From: JBDTSW01 sp963782605
Lineage (GTDB): Bacteria; Actinomycetota; Thermoleophilia; Solirubrobacterales; 70-9
Direction of reading: 5' to 3'
Assembly (NCBI GenBank): GCA_963782605.1
Contig: CAWAKK010000001.1
Coordinates: forward strand, 124,001 to 188,000
DNA: 64,000 nt
Shown here: positions 7,995-15,395 of the stretch, piece by piece
Layout of the letters: every line of letters begins with the position of its first letter
How positions within the stretch are numbered: position 1 is the first letter of the stretch
Notes under the pieces: generated by a model
Told to the model about the DNA's origin: nothing
The model's database searches: none
What the model saw: the letters and a program-made list of their open reading frames with translations, nothing else
Position numbers and translations under genes: made by a program

Positions 7995-9496
7995 GCACAC
8001 CGGTCGCGGACGGTGAGGTCACGTACCTGCGCAGCGAGGACTTGCTCGACGAGTCGGTGCCGGAACGCCTCGCTCGCCGCTTCCGCCTCAGCCGCCGCCG
8101 CCAGATCACCGGACTGGTCCTTGCGGTGCTCTTTCTTCCGCTTCTGACCTTGGCAATGCACGCCTTCCAGGCCGAGCTCGACCTCGACGCCCAGGCGCTG
8201 CTCTACCTGCTCGCCGTCGTCTTGATCGCAATCGTTGGCGGCCTGTTGGTGGCGATCGGTTCCGCGGTCGCCTCTGCCCTGCTCATCAACTACTTCTTCG
8301 TCGAGCCGACTCACACTTTCACGATCGGCGACCCCGACCAGGTCGTCGCCCTGGTCGTGTTCGTCGTCGTGGCAGGCATCGTCAGCGGTGCAATCGAGCT
8401 CGCGGTCCGGCGCGCCCACGCCGCCGAGCGGGCTCGGGAGGAGGCGGAAACGATGTCGGCCCTGGCCGGCGCCGACCTCGAGGGCAAGGACTCGCTGCGG
8501 GATGTGCTCCGGCGCGCACGCGAGGTCTTTCGCATGGAGTCTGTGACGCTGATGGCACGCAAGCGCGGAACCGGCGAGTGGCTCGACGCCGGACATTCGG
8601 GATGGGCGCCGCCTGGCGAGGAAGCCCCGCTTCGCTTCGACATCGTGGCAGGGCCCCATGCGCGACTGGTCGGCCGCGGGCCGGCCCTTTTCGCCGAGGA
8701 CCAGCGCGTGCTCGAGGCCTTCGCGGCTGCCGCTCGCACCGCTTATGAAGGCGGGCTGTTGAGCGGCGAGGCGGAGCAGGCTCGCGCCCTGGCCACCGTC
8801 GATCAACAGCGCACCTCGCTCCTGGCCGCCGTCGGGCACGACCTTCGTACCCCGCTCGCGGGGATCAAGGCGGCGGTCAGCGGCCTACGTCAGTCAGATG
8901 TCGAGTGGTCCCACCAGGAGCGGGACGAGCTCCTTGCGACGATCGAGGAGTCGAGCGACCGCCTCGAGGCCGTGGTCGGCAACCTGCTTGATGCGAGCCG
9001 ACTCGAGGCCGGGGCGCTCAGCAGCCGGCTCGAGGCCGTGGCGCTCGATGAGATCGTCGCCAGCGCCGTTCTGGGGCTGCCCGAGGGGGCCGACCGGGTC
9101 GTACTTGAGGTTCCAGAGGATCTGCCTCTGGTCCACGCCGATCGGGGGTTGCTGCAACGTGTGCTGGTCAACGTCCTCGACAACTCGCTCCGCCACGGGG
9201 GCGGCGACGACCCCGTCGAGGTCGTCGCTGACACCGGCGGCGAGAGCGCCCGGCTCGAGGTGATCGACCACGGCGTCGGGATCAGCGAGCAGCAGCGGGC
9301 GCGCCTATTCGAGCCCTTCCAGCGACTCGGCGATCACGGAGATGAGGGGGTGGGGCTCGGCCTTTCGGTGGCCCGCGGATTTGTCGAGGCCATGGGTGGC
9401 GCGATGGTGGCCGACACAACCCAGGGTGGCGGGCTGACGATGCGGATCCGCCTTCCCCTCGCAGATGCCGCCGGAAGTGGGCAAGCCCCCGCGTGA
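7991..9496 (+). CDS. KdpD-like sensor histidine kinase lacking the N-terminal KdpD/USP half
   Basis: 501 residues. A DUF4118-type four-helix membrane region (about 40-140) is followed by a GAF-like linker and then the kinase core: H-box VGHDLRTPL with His283, N-box VLVNVLDNSLRHG, G1 VIDHGVGIS and G2 GVGLGLSVARG. Canonical KdpD is about 900 residues and begins with a P-loop KdpD domain plus a universal-stress domain; here the start is immediately before the membrane region. The start is fixed by the ATGA overlap with the transporter gene. The stop overlaps the next GTG (GTGA). It probably senses K+ or turgor and phosphorylates the downstream regulator. Confidence 0.88.
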   Translation: MSTPVADGEVTYLRSEDLLDESVPERLARRFRLSRRRQITGLVLAVLFLPLLTLAMHAFQAELDLDAQALLYLLAVVLIAIVGGLLVAIGSAVASALLINYFFVEPTHTFTIGDPDQVVALVVFVVVAGIVSGAIELAVRRAHAAERAREEAETMSALAGADLEGKDSLRDVLRRAREVFRMESVTLMARKRGTGEWLDAGHSGWAPPGEEAPLRFDIVAGPHARLVGRGPALFAEDQRVLEAFAAAARTAYEGGLLSGEAEQARALATVDQQRTSLLAAVGHDLRTPLAGIKAAVSGLRQSDVEWSHQERDELLATIEESSDRLEAVVGNLLDASRLEAGALSSRLEAVALDEIVASAVLGLPEGADRVVLEVPEDLPLVHADRGLLQRVLVNVLDNSLRHGGGDDPVEVVADTGGESARLEVIDHGVGISEQQRARLFEPFQRLGDHGDEGVGLGLSVARGFVEAMGGAMVADTTQGGGLTMRIRLPLADAAGSGQAPA

Positions 9497-10170
9497 CCCG
9501 TGTGCTGGTCGTCGAGGACGAGCGCGGGCTGCGGCAGGCCCTCGGCATAAACCTGCGCGCCCGCGAGTACGAGGTGACCCTCGCCGAGGACGGCGAGACC
9601 GCTCTCAGGGCGGCCGCGAGCGAACGTCCCGACGTGGTGGTCCTGGATCTGGGGCTGCCGGACATGGACGGCGTCGAGGTCATCGAGGGCCTGCGGGGAT
9701 GGAGCGAGGTTCCGATCATCGTCCTCTCCGCCCGCAGCGGCGAGCCGGACAAGGTGGTCGCCCTCGACGCGGGAGCCGACGACTTCGTCACCAAGCCGTT
9801 CGGCATGGACGAGCTCTTCGCACGGTTGCGGGCGGCGCTGCGTCGCACCTCGCAGGCCGAGGATCTGCCCAGGGTCGAGACGAAGGACTTCACGATCGAC
9901 CTCGCGGCGCGTGAGGTGCTTGATCGCGCCGGCTCCGCCGTCCGCCTCACCCCAACGGAGTGGCACGTGCTCGAGGTCCTGGTCCGCGAGAAGGGCAAGC
10001 TCGTCGGGCAGCGGCAACTGCTGCAGGAGGTGTGGGGCCCCAATTACGAGACCGAGACCAACTACCTGCGCGTCTACCTGGCTCAGCTGCGGCGGAAGCT
10101 CGAGCCCGATCCCGCCCACCCCGTGTATCTGTTAACCGAGCCGGGGATCGGCTACCGGTTCGTGGCGTGA
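9493..10170 (+). CDS. KdpE-like response regulator (OmpR/PhoB family)
   Basis: 225 residues. The receiver domain has the acidic pocket VVEDE, phospho-acceptor Asp52 in VVVLDLGLPDMDG, and the conserved FVTKPFGMDEL lysine. A C-terminal winged-helix DNA-binding domain follows (about 130-225), ending GYRFVA as in KdpE/PhoB regulators. It overlaps the kinase gene by 4 bp. I infer that it controls this operon and possibly a distant kdpFABC. Confidence 0.9.
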   Translation: MTRVLVVEDERGLRQALGINLRAREYEVTLAEDGETALRAAASERPDVVVLDLGLPDMDGVEVIEGLRGWSEVPIIVLSARSGEPDKVVALDAGADDFVTKPFGMDELFARLRAALRRTSQAEDLPRVETKDFTIDLAAREVLDRAGSAVRLTPTEWHVLEVLVREKGKLVGQRQLLQEVWGPNYETETNYLRVYLAQLRRKLEPDPAHPVYLLTEPGIGYRFVA

Positions 10171-10255
10171 TGCGGACGACCCATTGTCCCAAGGCAGCCC
10201 GGGAGTTATGCATGGGCGCCCGCCGCGGGAATCAAAGGCGCGAGTCGGGCGTAGC

Positions 10256-10272
10256 CGCTTTTCGTCCGAAGC
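10256..10272. repeat. Short hairpin-like motif CGCTTTTCGTCCGAAGC
   Basis: An imperfect palindrome in the 198-base gap between the KdpE-like gene and the VOC gene. Close relatives occur in two other non-coding places, 11289-11306 (CGCTTCTCGTCCAAAGCG) and 61489-61505 (CGCTCCTCGTCTAAGAG). The shared frame is CGCTYYTCGTCYRAAG. It may be a dispersed element or a binding site; three copies in 64 kb is weak evidence. Confidence 0.25.
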
Positions 10273-10368
10273 ACTACTCGACGTACAGCCTGCTGGGATC
10301 CGAATATTCGCCCCGCCTATTACCGTCATCGCCCCTGCCTGTCGCCGAGGTGCTAAGTATCGGTCGAT

Positions 10369-10782
10369 ATGAGAACGCTTCACATCGGCCTTCGCGTCGG
10401 CGAAATCGAGAAGTCCCTCGAGTTCTATGAGGCGATCGGCTACGAGGTGATCGGAAACGTTCCCGAGACCTCGCACGGAAGCCTCACGATGCTGAAGCTG
10501 CCAGGTGACGAGTTCGTGACGATCGAGCTCGTCTCCGACCCCGAGCGCGAGGTTCGCCGAGGCGACAACCTGAACCACATCGTGATCCAAGTTGAATCAC
10601 TGGACGCCACGAGCGCGGAGTTCGCGGCCCGAGGCGTCGATGTAGACGAGCCGCAGCTGCCTGGCGGGGAGGAGGGGCCTCGCACCTCCTGGATCACCGA
10701 CCCGGACGGGAACCGGATCGAGCTGGTGCAGTGGCCGGATGGGCATGCGGCTGGCATGTCGGCGGATGATTTCCCGAACTGA
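10369..10782 (+). CDS. VOC-family protein (glyoxalase I-like)
   Basis: 137 residues with the two beta-alpha-beta-beta-beta modules of the vicinal oxygen chelate fold. The opening LHIGLRVGEIEKSLEFYEAI carries the first metal His, NLNHIVIQV the His of the second module, and a Glu occurs in WITDPDGNRIELVQ. Lactoylglutathione lyase is the best-known relative, but many members bind other substrates, and actinomycetotes usually lack glutathione, so the reaction is uncertain. It stands alone; the next gene is convergent. Confidence 0.8.
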   Translation: MRTLHIGLRVGEIEKSLEFYEAIGYEVIGNVPETSHGSLTMLKLPGDEFVTIELVSDPEREVRRGDNLNHIVIQVESLDATSAEFAARGVDVDEPQLPGGEEGPRTSWITDPDGNRIELVQWPDGHAAGMSADDFPN

Positions 10783-10831
10783 CCGATCTACCGCCATCTA
10801 CTCGAACGACGTGGAATGTGAGCGCGGCTGC

Positions 10832-11243
10832 TTAGCGCTGGCCGCGCTCTACGGCTTCGATTACTCGCAGGTCGTCCCGGAGCGCCCAATGCTCGGTGAG
10901 CTTGTCACCTTCGACGGCGAAGACGTGTAGCTGCGACCAGACGATTTCGGCCCCACTAGGCGGACGGTTTCCGAGCCAGGGCATCTCGCTGCTCACGTGT
11001 TTTCCGTGGAGTGACACCCGAGACGGCGATTCGCCCGTCGTCGAGTGTTCCCCAGCCGTGCAGTTCTGCCCTGCGTCCTTCGAAGCTCGTCTCAATCCAA
11101 CCCCAAACCATGTCCCACGTCTGAGGCCCAGTGCGGCCGCTGACGTGATCCTTGAGGTCGGGGCTCATCATTGCCTGAAAGTCAGGCTCGCCGTTCTCGA
11201 TCCATCGGGAATAGGCCTCCGCGACCTGTCCGGCATCGAGCAT
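10832..11243 (-). pseudogene. SnoaL-like protein gene with one-base frameshift
   Basis: The N-terminal half reads from ATG 11243 (DAGQVAEAYSRWIENG, WGTLDDGRIAVSG). At about 11017-11019 the frame changes: VSLHGKHVSSEMPWLG, FAVEGDKLTEHWALRDDL and the stop at 10832 are in another frame. Together they make one normal SnoaL-like protein of about 136 residues, and the 412-base length fits a single inserted base in the GGG run (minus strand). Either a recent pseudogene or a sequence error; other one-base indels in the window favour the latter. Confidence 0.65.
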
Positions 11244-11263
11244 GATTTGAGCCTACGGATACG

Positions 11264-11275
11264 TGCTTTCCATGC
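11264..11275 (-). repeat. GCATGGAAAGCA motif upstream of the SnoaL-like gene
   Basis: Read on the minus strand, GCATGGAAAGCA lies about 20 bases before the ATG of the frameshifted SnoaL-like gene. The identical 12-mer lies about 22 bases before the ATG of the next minus-strand gene (11831-11842). The shared position suggests a common regulatory site or part of a duplicated upstream segment; the function is unknown. Confidence 0.3.
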
Positions 11276-11307
11276 GAGGCGACATAGGCGCTTCTCGTCC
11301 AAAGCGG

Positions 11308-11808
11308 CTAACGACGGGCCCGCATGTAAAAGGCAGCTGCCACGAGCGCCGCAGCGCCAAGCCCGGCAGCCAATAGGAGGGTGTTATCGGAATCGGACTC
11401 CTCCCTTGAGGCCCCCTCGGCCACCGTTACGTAGTCCCAGGTGAAATGGGTGCCGCCCTCAGTGCCATCGAGGACTAGGAGGAGGTAGCGGCCCGGACTG
11501 ACATCTGGCACGTGCACCGTCGTCGGGGGCTGCTTCGGAGCGTCGGAGCTAGCCGTCAAGATGATCGAGTCGCTGCTTGGGTTGTGGCGCCAATCAGCCA
11601 GTCGGAAACCGCCTAGCTCCTGGGAGAACTCGTCGCTGTTCGGGTTCCAGATCGCCCTCTGAATCTGCACCGGAACGGTCAGGGACTCTCCAGGCGCCAC
11701 TGCCTTCCGCGGCGAGATGCAGAGACAAGGACCATGCGCGAGGGCATGTGGTGCGGCGGAGCCCATCAGTGCGATCAGGGCGCATGCGACTGAAGTTCTC
11801 CATCGCAT
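11308..11808 (-). CDS. Secreted, C-terminally membrane-anchored protein of unknown function
   Basis: 166 residues. The signal peptide is MRWRTSVACALIALMGSAAP with a likely cut after ALAHG. An ectodomain of about 110 residues, with predicted beta strands such as ESLTVPVQIQRA and PGRYLLLVLDGTEGG, resembles an Ig-like fold. An Asp/Glu/Ser-rich linker leads to one membrane helix, NTLLLAAGLGAAALVAAAFY, and the tail MRARR. No LPXTG is present. I start at ATG 11808, where the signal peptide begins. I do not recognise the family. Confidence 0.65.
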   Translation of the reverse strand: MRWRTSVACALIALMGSAAPHALAHGPCLCISPRKAVAPGESLTVPVQIQRAIWNPNSDEFSQELGGFRLADWRHNPSSDSIILTASSDAPKQPPTTVHVPDVSPGRYLLLVLDGTEGGTHFTWDYVTVAEGASREESDSDNTLLLAAGLGAAALVAAAFYMRARR

Positions 11809-12204
11809 TCGGCGATTCTCGACGAGCTTCTGCTTTCCATGCAAAGCGCAATGAATCGCCTTGCGGTTCAGCTCTGCGCATTTTCGAGGCGGTCTACCTC
11901 GCAAAGATCGCAGCGGTGGCCGACGTGTTCAAGAGACGTCGGTGCCCTGCTCGGGATCTCGTCTCCCAGCTCAATAACTGCTTAGGCCGCAGAGATGTCC
12001 ACCGATCCCGTTGCCGCCGCGCTCGCCACCGTTGCGGATCAGGAGGCGATCCGTCACCTCTTGATCGCGCTGTTGGGAACGGCCGTGGGTACGGCGTGGG
12101 TACGAAATGGAGCCTTTCGTGACCCCACTGACCCCGCTGACCCACCTGTCTACGCGCGCGGACGCGCCGGTAACGGCTCGAGAAAGCGGGATTCGGCTCT
12201 ATAG
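11809..12204. other. Intergenic region between secreted-protein gene and tRNA-Ser(CGA)
   Basis: About 400 bases without a supportable gene. It carries the second GCATGGAAAGCA copy at 11831-11842. A plus-strand reading frame at 11995-12204 begins like a SnoaL N-terminus (VADQEAIRHLL) but loses all similarity after about 25 residues, so it may be a gene remnant. A direct repeat of GTGGGTACG lies near 12086-12106. No integrase or attachment duplication is visible beside the tRNA. Confidence 0.4.
11831..11842 (-). repeat. GCATGGAAAGCA motif upstream of the secreted-protein gene
   Basis: The second identical copy of the 12-mer described at 11264-11275, here followed by CAGAAGCTCGTC and then the ATG at 11808. 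Confidence 0.3.
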
Positions 12205-12295
12205 CGGAGGGGGAGGGATTCGAACCCTCGATGGACGAGAAAACGCCCATAACGGTTTTCGAGACCGCCGCATTCAACCACTCTGCCACCCCTCC
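12205..12295 (-). tRNA. tRNA-Ser(CGA)
   Basis: A 91-nt class II tRNA. The acceptor stem GGAGGGG pairs with CCCCTCC, and the discriminator is G. The anticodon loop CTCGAAA gives anticodon CGA (serine codon UCG). A long variable arm and a T-arm GAGGG-TTCGAAT-CCCTC follow. CCA is not encoded. Confidence 0.93.
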
Positions 12296-12327
12296 AGGGC
12301 GGGTATTTCAGGCTAACGGGTGAGACC

Positions 12328-12723
12328 TCAGAGGCCGACCGACGCGGTGTCGATCTCGATGCGGACGATCAGCCTCGTCTCGGTCTCATCTCGCCACGGG
12401 TAGGAGTCGACATCCATGTACTTCTTCGAGAGCTTGTCGATGTGCTCGTCAGCTCCCTCCTCGACCATCTCCACCACGCGACCGCGCATGATCACGGGGA
12501 CGTAGGGGTCGTCGGGATCGGCCACCGAGATCGCGACGCGGGGGTCGCGAGCGAGGTTTCGCTCCTTGACGAGGCCGCGGGCGGTGTTGATGAGCACGTC
12601 GTCTCCGTCGACGTCGATCCAGACCGGGGTCACGTGCGGCGCCCCGTCCTCCATCAGCGTCGCGACGTGCGCGAAGCTCCTCTTCGCGAGGATCTCGCGT
12701 GCTCTCTCGCTCAGCTCAGCCAT
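12328..12723 (-). CDS. PPOX-class F420/FMN-dependent protein
   Basis: 131 residues with the split-barrel flavin/deazaflavin-binding fold. Typical marks are FAHVATLMEDGAPHVTPVWI, the strand LINTARGLVKERNLARDPRVA, and a C-terminal RLIVRIEIDTASV. This matches the TIGR03618-like group of actinomycetote F420-dependent oxidoreductases and related biliverdin-reductase-like enzymes. The substrate is unknown. It sits alone between two tRNA-Ser genes. Confidence 0.8.
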   Translation of the reverse strand: MAELSERAREILAKRSFAHVATLMEDGAPHVTPVWIDVDGDDVLINTARGLVKERNLARDPRVAISVADPDDPYVPVIMRGRVVEMVEEGADEHIDKLSKKYMDVDSYPWRDETETRLIVRIEIDTASVGL

Positions 12724-12808
12724 CTCCGGGCAACCGCGGGCGCGAGCCTATACGGCGCCTTTCTGAAGAGCATCAATGGCAAACGGCCCCGGTATCTTCA
12801 GCCTGCTC

Positions 12809-12897
12809 GGAGAGGTGACCGAGCGGCTTAAGGTGCACGATTGGAAATCGTGTGGGCGGTTAACGCTGCCTCGTGGGTTCGAATCCCACCCTCTCCG
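12809..12897 (+). tRNA. tRNA-Ser(GGA)
   Basis: An 89-nt class II tRNA. The acceptor GGAGAGG pairs with CCTCTCC, and the discriminator is G. The anticodon loop TTGGAAA gives anticodon GGA. A long variable arm follows, and the T-arm is GTGGG-TTCGAAT-CCCAC. CCA is not encoded. The RibD-C reductase gene starts 6 bases downstream. Confidence 0.94.
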
Positions 12898-12902
12898 CTC
12901 AG

Positions 12903-13490
12903 ATGGCCAAGACCCAGTACTACTGCGCAGCCTCGCTCGACGGCTACATCGCCGAGGTCGACGACAGCCTCGACTGGCTGATGGGTTACGAGGGCAGCTT
13001 CGACGGCGAGGGCGCTGAGCCCAGCCCGATGAGCGACGGCGGGAGCTACGAGCAGTTCTACGAGGGCGTTGGCGCGCTGATCAGCGGCTCGACCACGTAT
13101 GAGTTCGTCCTTGACCACATCTCCGATGACAGCGAGTGGCCGTACAAGGGAAAGCCTTACTGGGTCCTGAGCTCGCGAGACGCTGCGAGTCGCCGGAGGG
13201 CGAGGGGGTCGACGTGCGCGTGGTTGACGCCAAGGTCGCCGAGCGTCTACGACGAGCTGATCGCGGCGGCGGGTGAGCGGAACGTGTGGATCGTCGGGGG
13301 CGGCAACGTCGCCTCGCAGTTCGCTGACGAGGGCCTGCTGGACGAGGTGCTTGTGACCGTCGTCCCCGTCGTGCTCGGCGCGGGCAAGCCGCTGTTCGAC
13401 AACCGACTGCCCGGTGGGCCGATGCAGCTCGTGGGGACGCGCACGTTCGAGACGGGCATGGTTGAGCTGCGCTACGCCATCCGGCGGTAG
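12903..13490 (+). CDS. Dihydrofolate reductase-like (RibD C-terminal) protein with an out-of-frame stretch
   Basis: 195 residues, RibD_C/DHFR fold: QYYCAASLDGYIAEVDDSLDWL at the start, SGSTTYEF, PYWVLSSRD, VWIVGGGNVASQF and a C-terminal barrel strand. NADPH-binding residues lie in the IVGGG region. Between about 13190 and 13244 the protein reads as Arg-rich nonsense. Frame +1 there encodes EGEGVDVRVVDAKVAE, the expected family sequence, and removing the C at 13244 gives AEVYDELI. Thus a missing base near 13186-13194 is compensated by an extra base at 13244. About 18 residues are altered, yet the frame stays open. Confidence 0.78.
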   Translation: MAKTQYYCAASLDGYIAEVDDSLDWLMGYEGSFDGEGAEPSPMSDGGSYEQFYEGVGALISGSTTYEFVLDHISDDSEWPYKGKPYWVLSSRDAASRRRARGSTCAWLTPRSPSVYDELIAAAGERNVWIVGGGNVASQFADEGLLDEVLVTVVPVVLGAGKPLFDNRLPGGPMQLVGTRTFETGMVELRYAIRR

Positions 13491-13495
13491 CGCGC

Positions 13496-14161
13496 TTAGC
13501 CGCCAAGCAGCTGATCGGCCCCCTTTGGCTTGCTCTTGCGAGTGAGCAGCGCGTAGGGAAGGCCGAGGAAAAAGCACGCGACAGCAAGCCCGGAGCCGAT
13601 CCCGAAGGCGACGGGGATCGAGATCGCGAAGAAGACGACCGGTGCGGTCGCCATGCGGATCTCGTAGCGATAGACGTCATCGGGCAGCTCCAGGGCCAGC
13701 AGGTCGTTGCGGTATGCGTGCCGAAAGAGCACGACCTCCATCCCACTCACGATCCCCAGCGTGACCGCGTAGACCGTGACCGACAGGGGGTTCTGGAAAT
13801 AGTTGCCGAGCAGATCGGTGGGGAACGGCAGGAACGCGATGAAGGCGAGATAGACCAGGCTGAGGCCGATGATGCGCGGGTCCATCGCTCCCAGGAATGA
13901 GATGAAGCGGTGGTGGGCCATCCAGTAGCGGCCGATCACGATGAACGAGATGAAGAAGCTCACGTAGGCTTCGGCGTTGTCACCCAGCGCTTCGCCGAGC
14001 TCCTTGACGCTGCCGCTGGACTCGATCGTGGGCACGCCGATGCCGACGACGAGCAGCGTCATCGCGATCGCGAAGATGCCGTCGCTGAACGCGATCACGC
14101 GCGAGAACTCGAGCGTGTCGCGCCCGTAGACCTTGCCGCGGCTGGCGGCCGCCTCGCTCAT
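13496..14161 (-). CDS. TMEM175-family potassium channel-like protein
   Basis: 221 residues with six hydrophobic segments. The first contains RVIAFSDGIFAIAMTLLVV, the R-x-x-x-F-S-D hallmark of TMEM175 (DUF1211), whose FSD motif forms the K+ filter region in bacterial tetrameric channels. YVSFFISFIVIGRYWMAHH is the second signature. The ATG at 14161 precedes this motif by a short cytoplasmic stretch; longer upstream starts add only low-complexity residues. Single gene, convergent with the RibD-C gene. Confidence 0.85.
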   Translation of the reverse strand: MSEAAASRGKVYGRDTLEFSRVIAFSDGIFAIAMTLLVVGIGVPTIESSGSVKELGEALGDNAEAYVSFFISFIVIGRYWMAHHRFISFLGAMDPRIIGLSLVYLAFIAFLPFPTDLLGNYFQNPLSVTVYAVTLGIVSGMEVVLFRHAYRNDLLALELPDDVYRYEIRMATAPVVFFAISIPVAFGIGSGLAVACFFLGLPYALLTRKSKPKGADQLLGG

Positions 14162-14232
14162 GGCCACAGCATATGAGCGGGTGGCGCCTCGGTCCCGCGA
14201 TGCGGGACTGGCGCGCCAGTCGCAGTGGTTCC

Positions 14233-14871
14233 CTACCTCCGCAGCAGCTTGAACGCGTGGTCCCACGAGCCCGCCCCCAGCCCGTAGCGGACCCATGCCA
14301 TGCAGATGGGCTCGAGGTAGCGGGAGCCGTCGATGCCACCGAGGTCGACCGTCTCCCAGCCGAACTCGTCCAGGATCTCGGTCACGGTCTCCTTGGCGGA
14401 TGGATCATCGCCGGCGATCAGCATCGTCGGCGGGCCGTCGGGGAGGTCCGGGTCGACCATGTGCGCGTTGCCGACGATGTTGAACGCCTTCACCACTCGT
14501 GCCTCGGGCGCCCAGCCCTGGACGCGCTCGCCGAGGGAGTCGTCGAAGCCCACGAAGAGCTCGGGAGGCTTGCCTTCCTCAAAGCGAAGGGGATTCGTCG
14601 TATCGATGAGGACCTTCCCGGCGAGGTTTGCCTCGCCCGCCAGCTCCAGCACGTCCTCGGCCGCCGACCCGAGGCAGGCGAGCACGACCACCTCGCCAAA
14701 GGCCGCGGCGGTCTCGAAGGTCCCGGCCGAGACGGCCTCCCCAGCATCCGCCGCGAACTCCTCGAGCTTCTCCGGGCTGCGGGAGCCGATCATCACCTCG
14801 TTGCCATGCTCGGCGAAACCGCGCGCCAGCGCCTGTCCGACCTGGCCGCTTCCCAATACGCCGACCTTCAT
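14233..14871 (-). CDS. NADPH-dependent F420 reductase-like / NAD(P)-binding oxidoreductase
   Basis: 212 residues, Rossmann fold from the first residues: MKVGVLGSGQVGQALARGF (GxGxxG), then VMIGSRSPEKLEEF, in which Arg after the second strand suggests NADP preference. The family member FNO moves hydride between NADPH and F420, and KAFNIVGNAHM and IAGDDPSAKETV resemble its substrate half. It begins 14 bases after tadA, and the two are probably co-transcribed. It could instead be a related F420-independent reductase. Confidence 0.78.
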   Translation of the reverse strand: MKVGVLGSGQVGQALARGFAEHGNEVMIGSRSPEKLEEFAADAGEAVSAGTFETAAAFGEVVVLACLGSAAEDVLELAGEANLAGKVLIDTTNPLRFEEGKPPELFVGFDDSLGERVQGWAPEARVVKAFNIVGNAHMVDPDLPDGPPTMLIAGDDPSAKETVTEILDEFGWETVDLGGIDGSRYLEPICMAWVRYGLGAGSWDHAFKLLRR

Positions 14872-14885
14872 CGTGCGGTCACCCC

Positions 14886-15353
14886 TTACCTCCTCGTCGC
14901 GAAGAACGATTCCAGCAGACCGGCCGACTCGGCCGCCAGGAGGCCCCCGTCCACCTGCGGCCGGTGATTCAGGCGCGGCTCGGCGAGGATGTCGAAGACG
15001 CTCCCGGCGGCCCCGGCCTTCGGATCGGTGGCGCCGAACACAACGCGTGGAACGCGCGCGAGCACGATCGCCCCGGCGCACATCGCACAGGGCTCAAGCG
15101 TCACGTAGAGGACCGAATCGGCAATCCGCCACCCTCCGAGGCGTTTGGCCGCCTCGCGCAGAGCCAGGACCTCGGCGTGGGCCGTTGGATCCGCGCGCAG
15201 CTCCCGCTCGTTGCCGGCGGCAGCCAGCACCTCGCCCTCGCGGACCACTAGAGCTCCGATGGGAACGTCGCCCGCCTCGGCAGCCCGCTCCGCCTCGCGC
15301 AGAGCCAGACGCATGAAGTGCTCATCGCGCCCGAAGAAGATGCGCTCGGTCAC
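14886..15353 (-). CDS. tadA: tRNA adenosine(34) deaminase
   Basis: 155 residues. The zinc site is complete: His59 and catalytic Glu61 in HAEV, and Cys89/Cys92 in PCAMCAG. The opening DEHFMRLALREAERA and the loop ADPTAHAE are typical of TadA. It converts A34 to inosine in tRNA-Arg(ACG), which is itself encoded in this window at 61585-61658. The start is a GTG at 15353. Confidence 0.9.
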   Translation of the reverse strand: MTERIFFGRDEHFMRLALREAERAAEAGDVPIGALVVREGEVLAAAGNERELRADPTAHAEVLALREAAKRLGGWRIADSVLYVTLEPCAMCAGAIVLARVPRVVFGATDPKAGAAGSVFDILAEPRLNHRPQVDGGLLAAESAGLLESFFATRR

Positions 15354-15395
15354 GCCCCGAGTATGGCCCGGGGTCGGAATGCGTGAAGCGCTGAG

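Noticed and set aside
11995..12204. A 69-residue plus-strand ORF ending at the tRNA-Ser
   Set aside because: Only its first about 25 residues look like SnoaL; the rest is Pro/Arg-rich and there is no ribosome-binding site.
12086..12204. Possible integration site beside tRNA-Ser(CGA)
   Set aside because: No integrase, no second tRNA 3' fragment and no change in base composition; the GTGGGTACG repeat alone is not enough.
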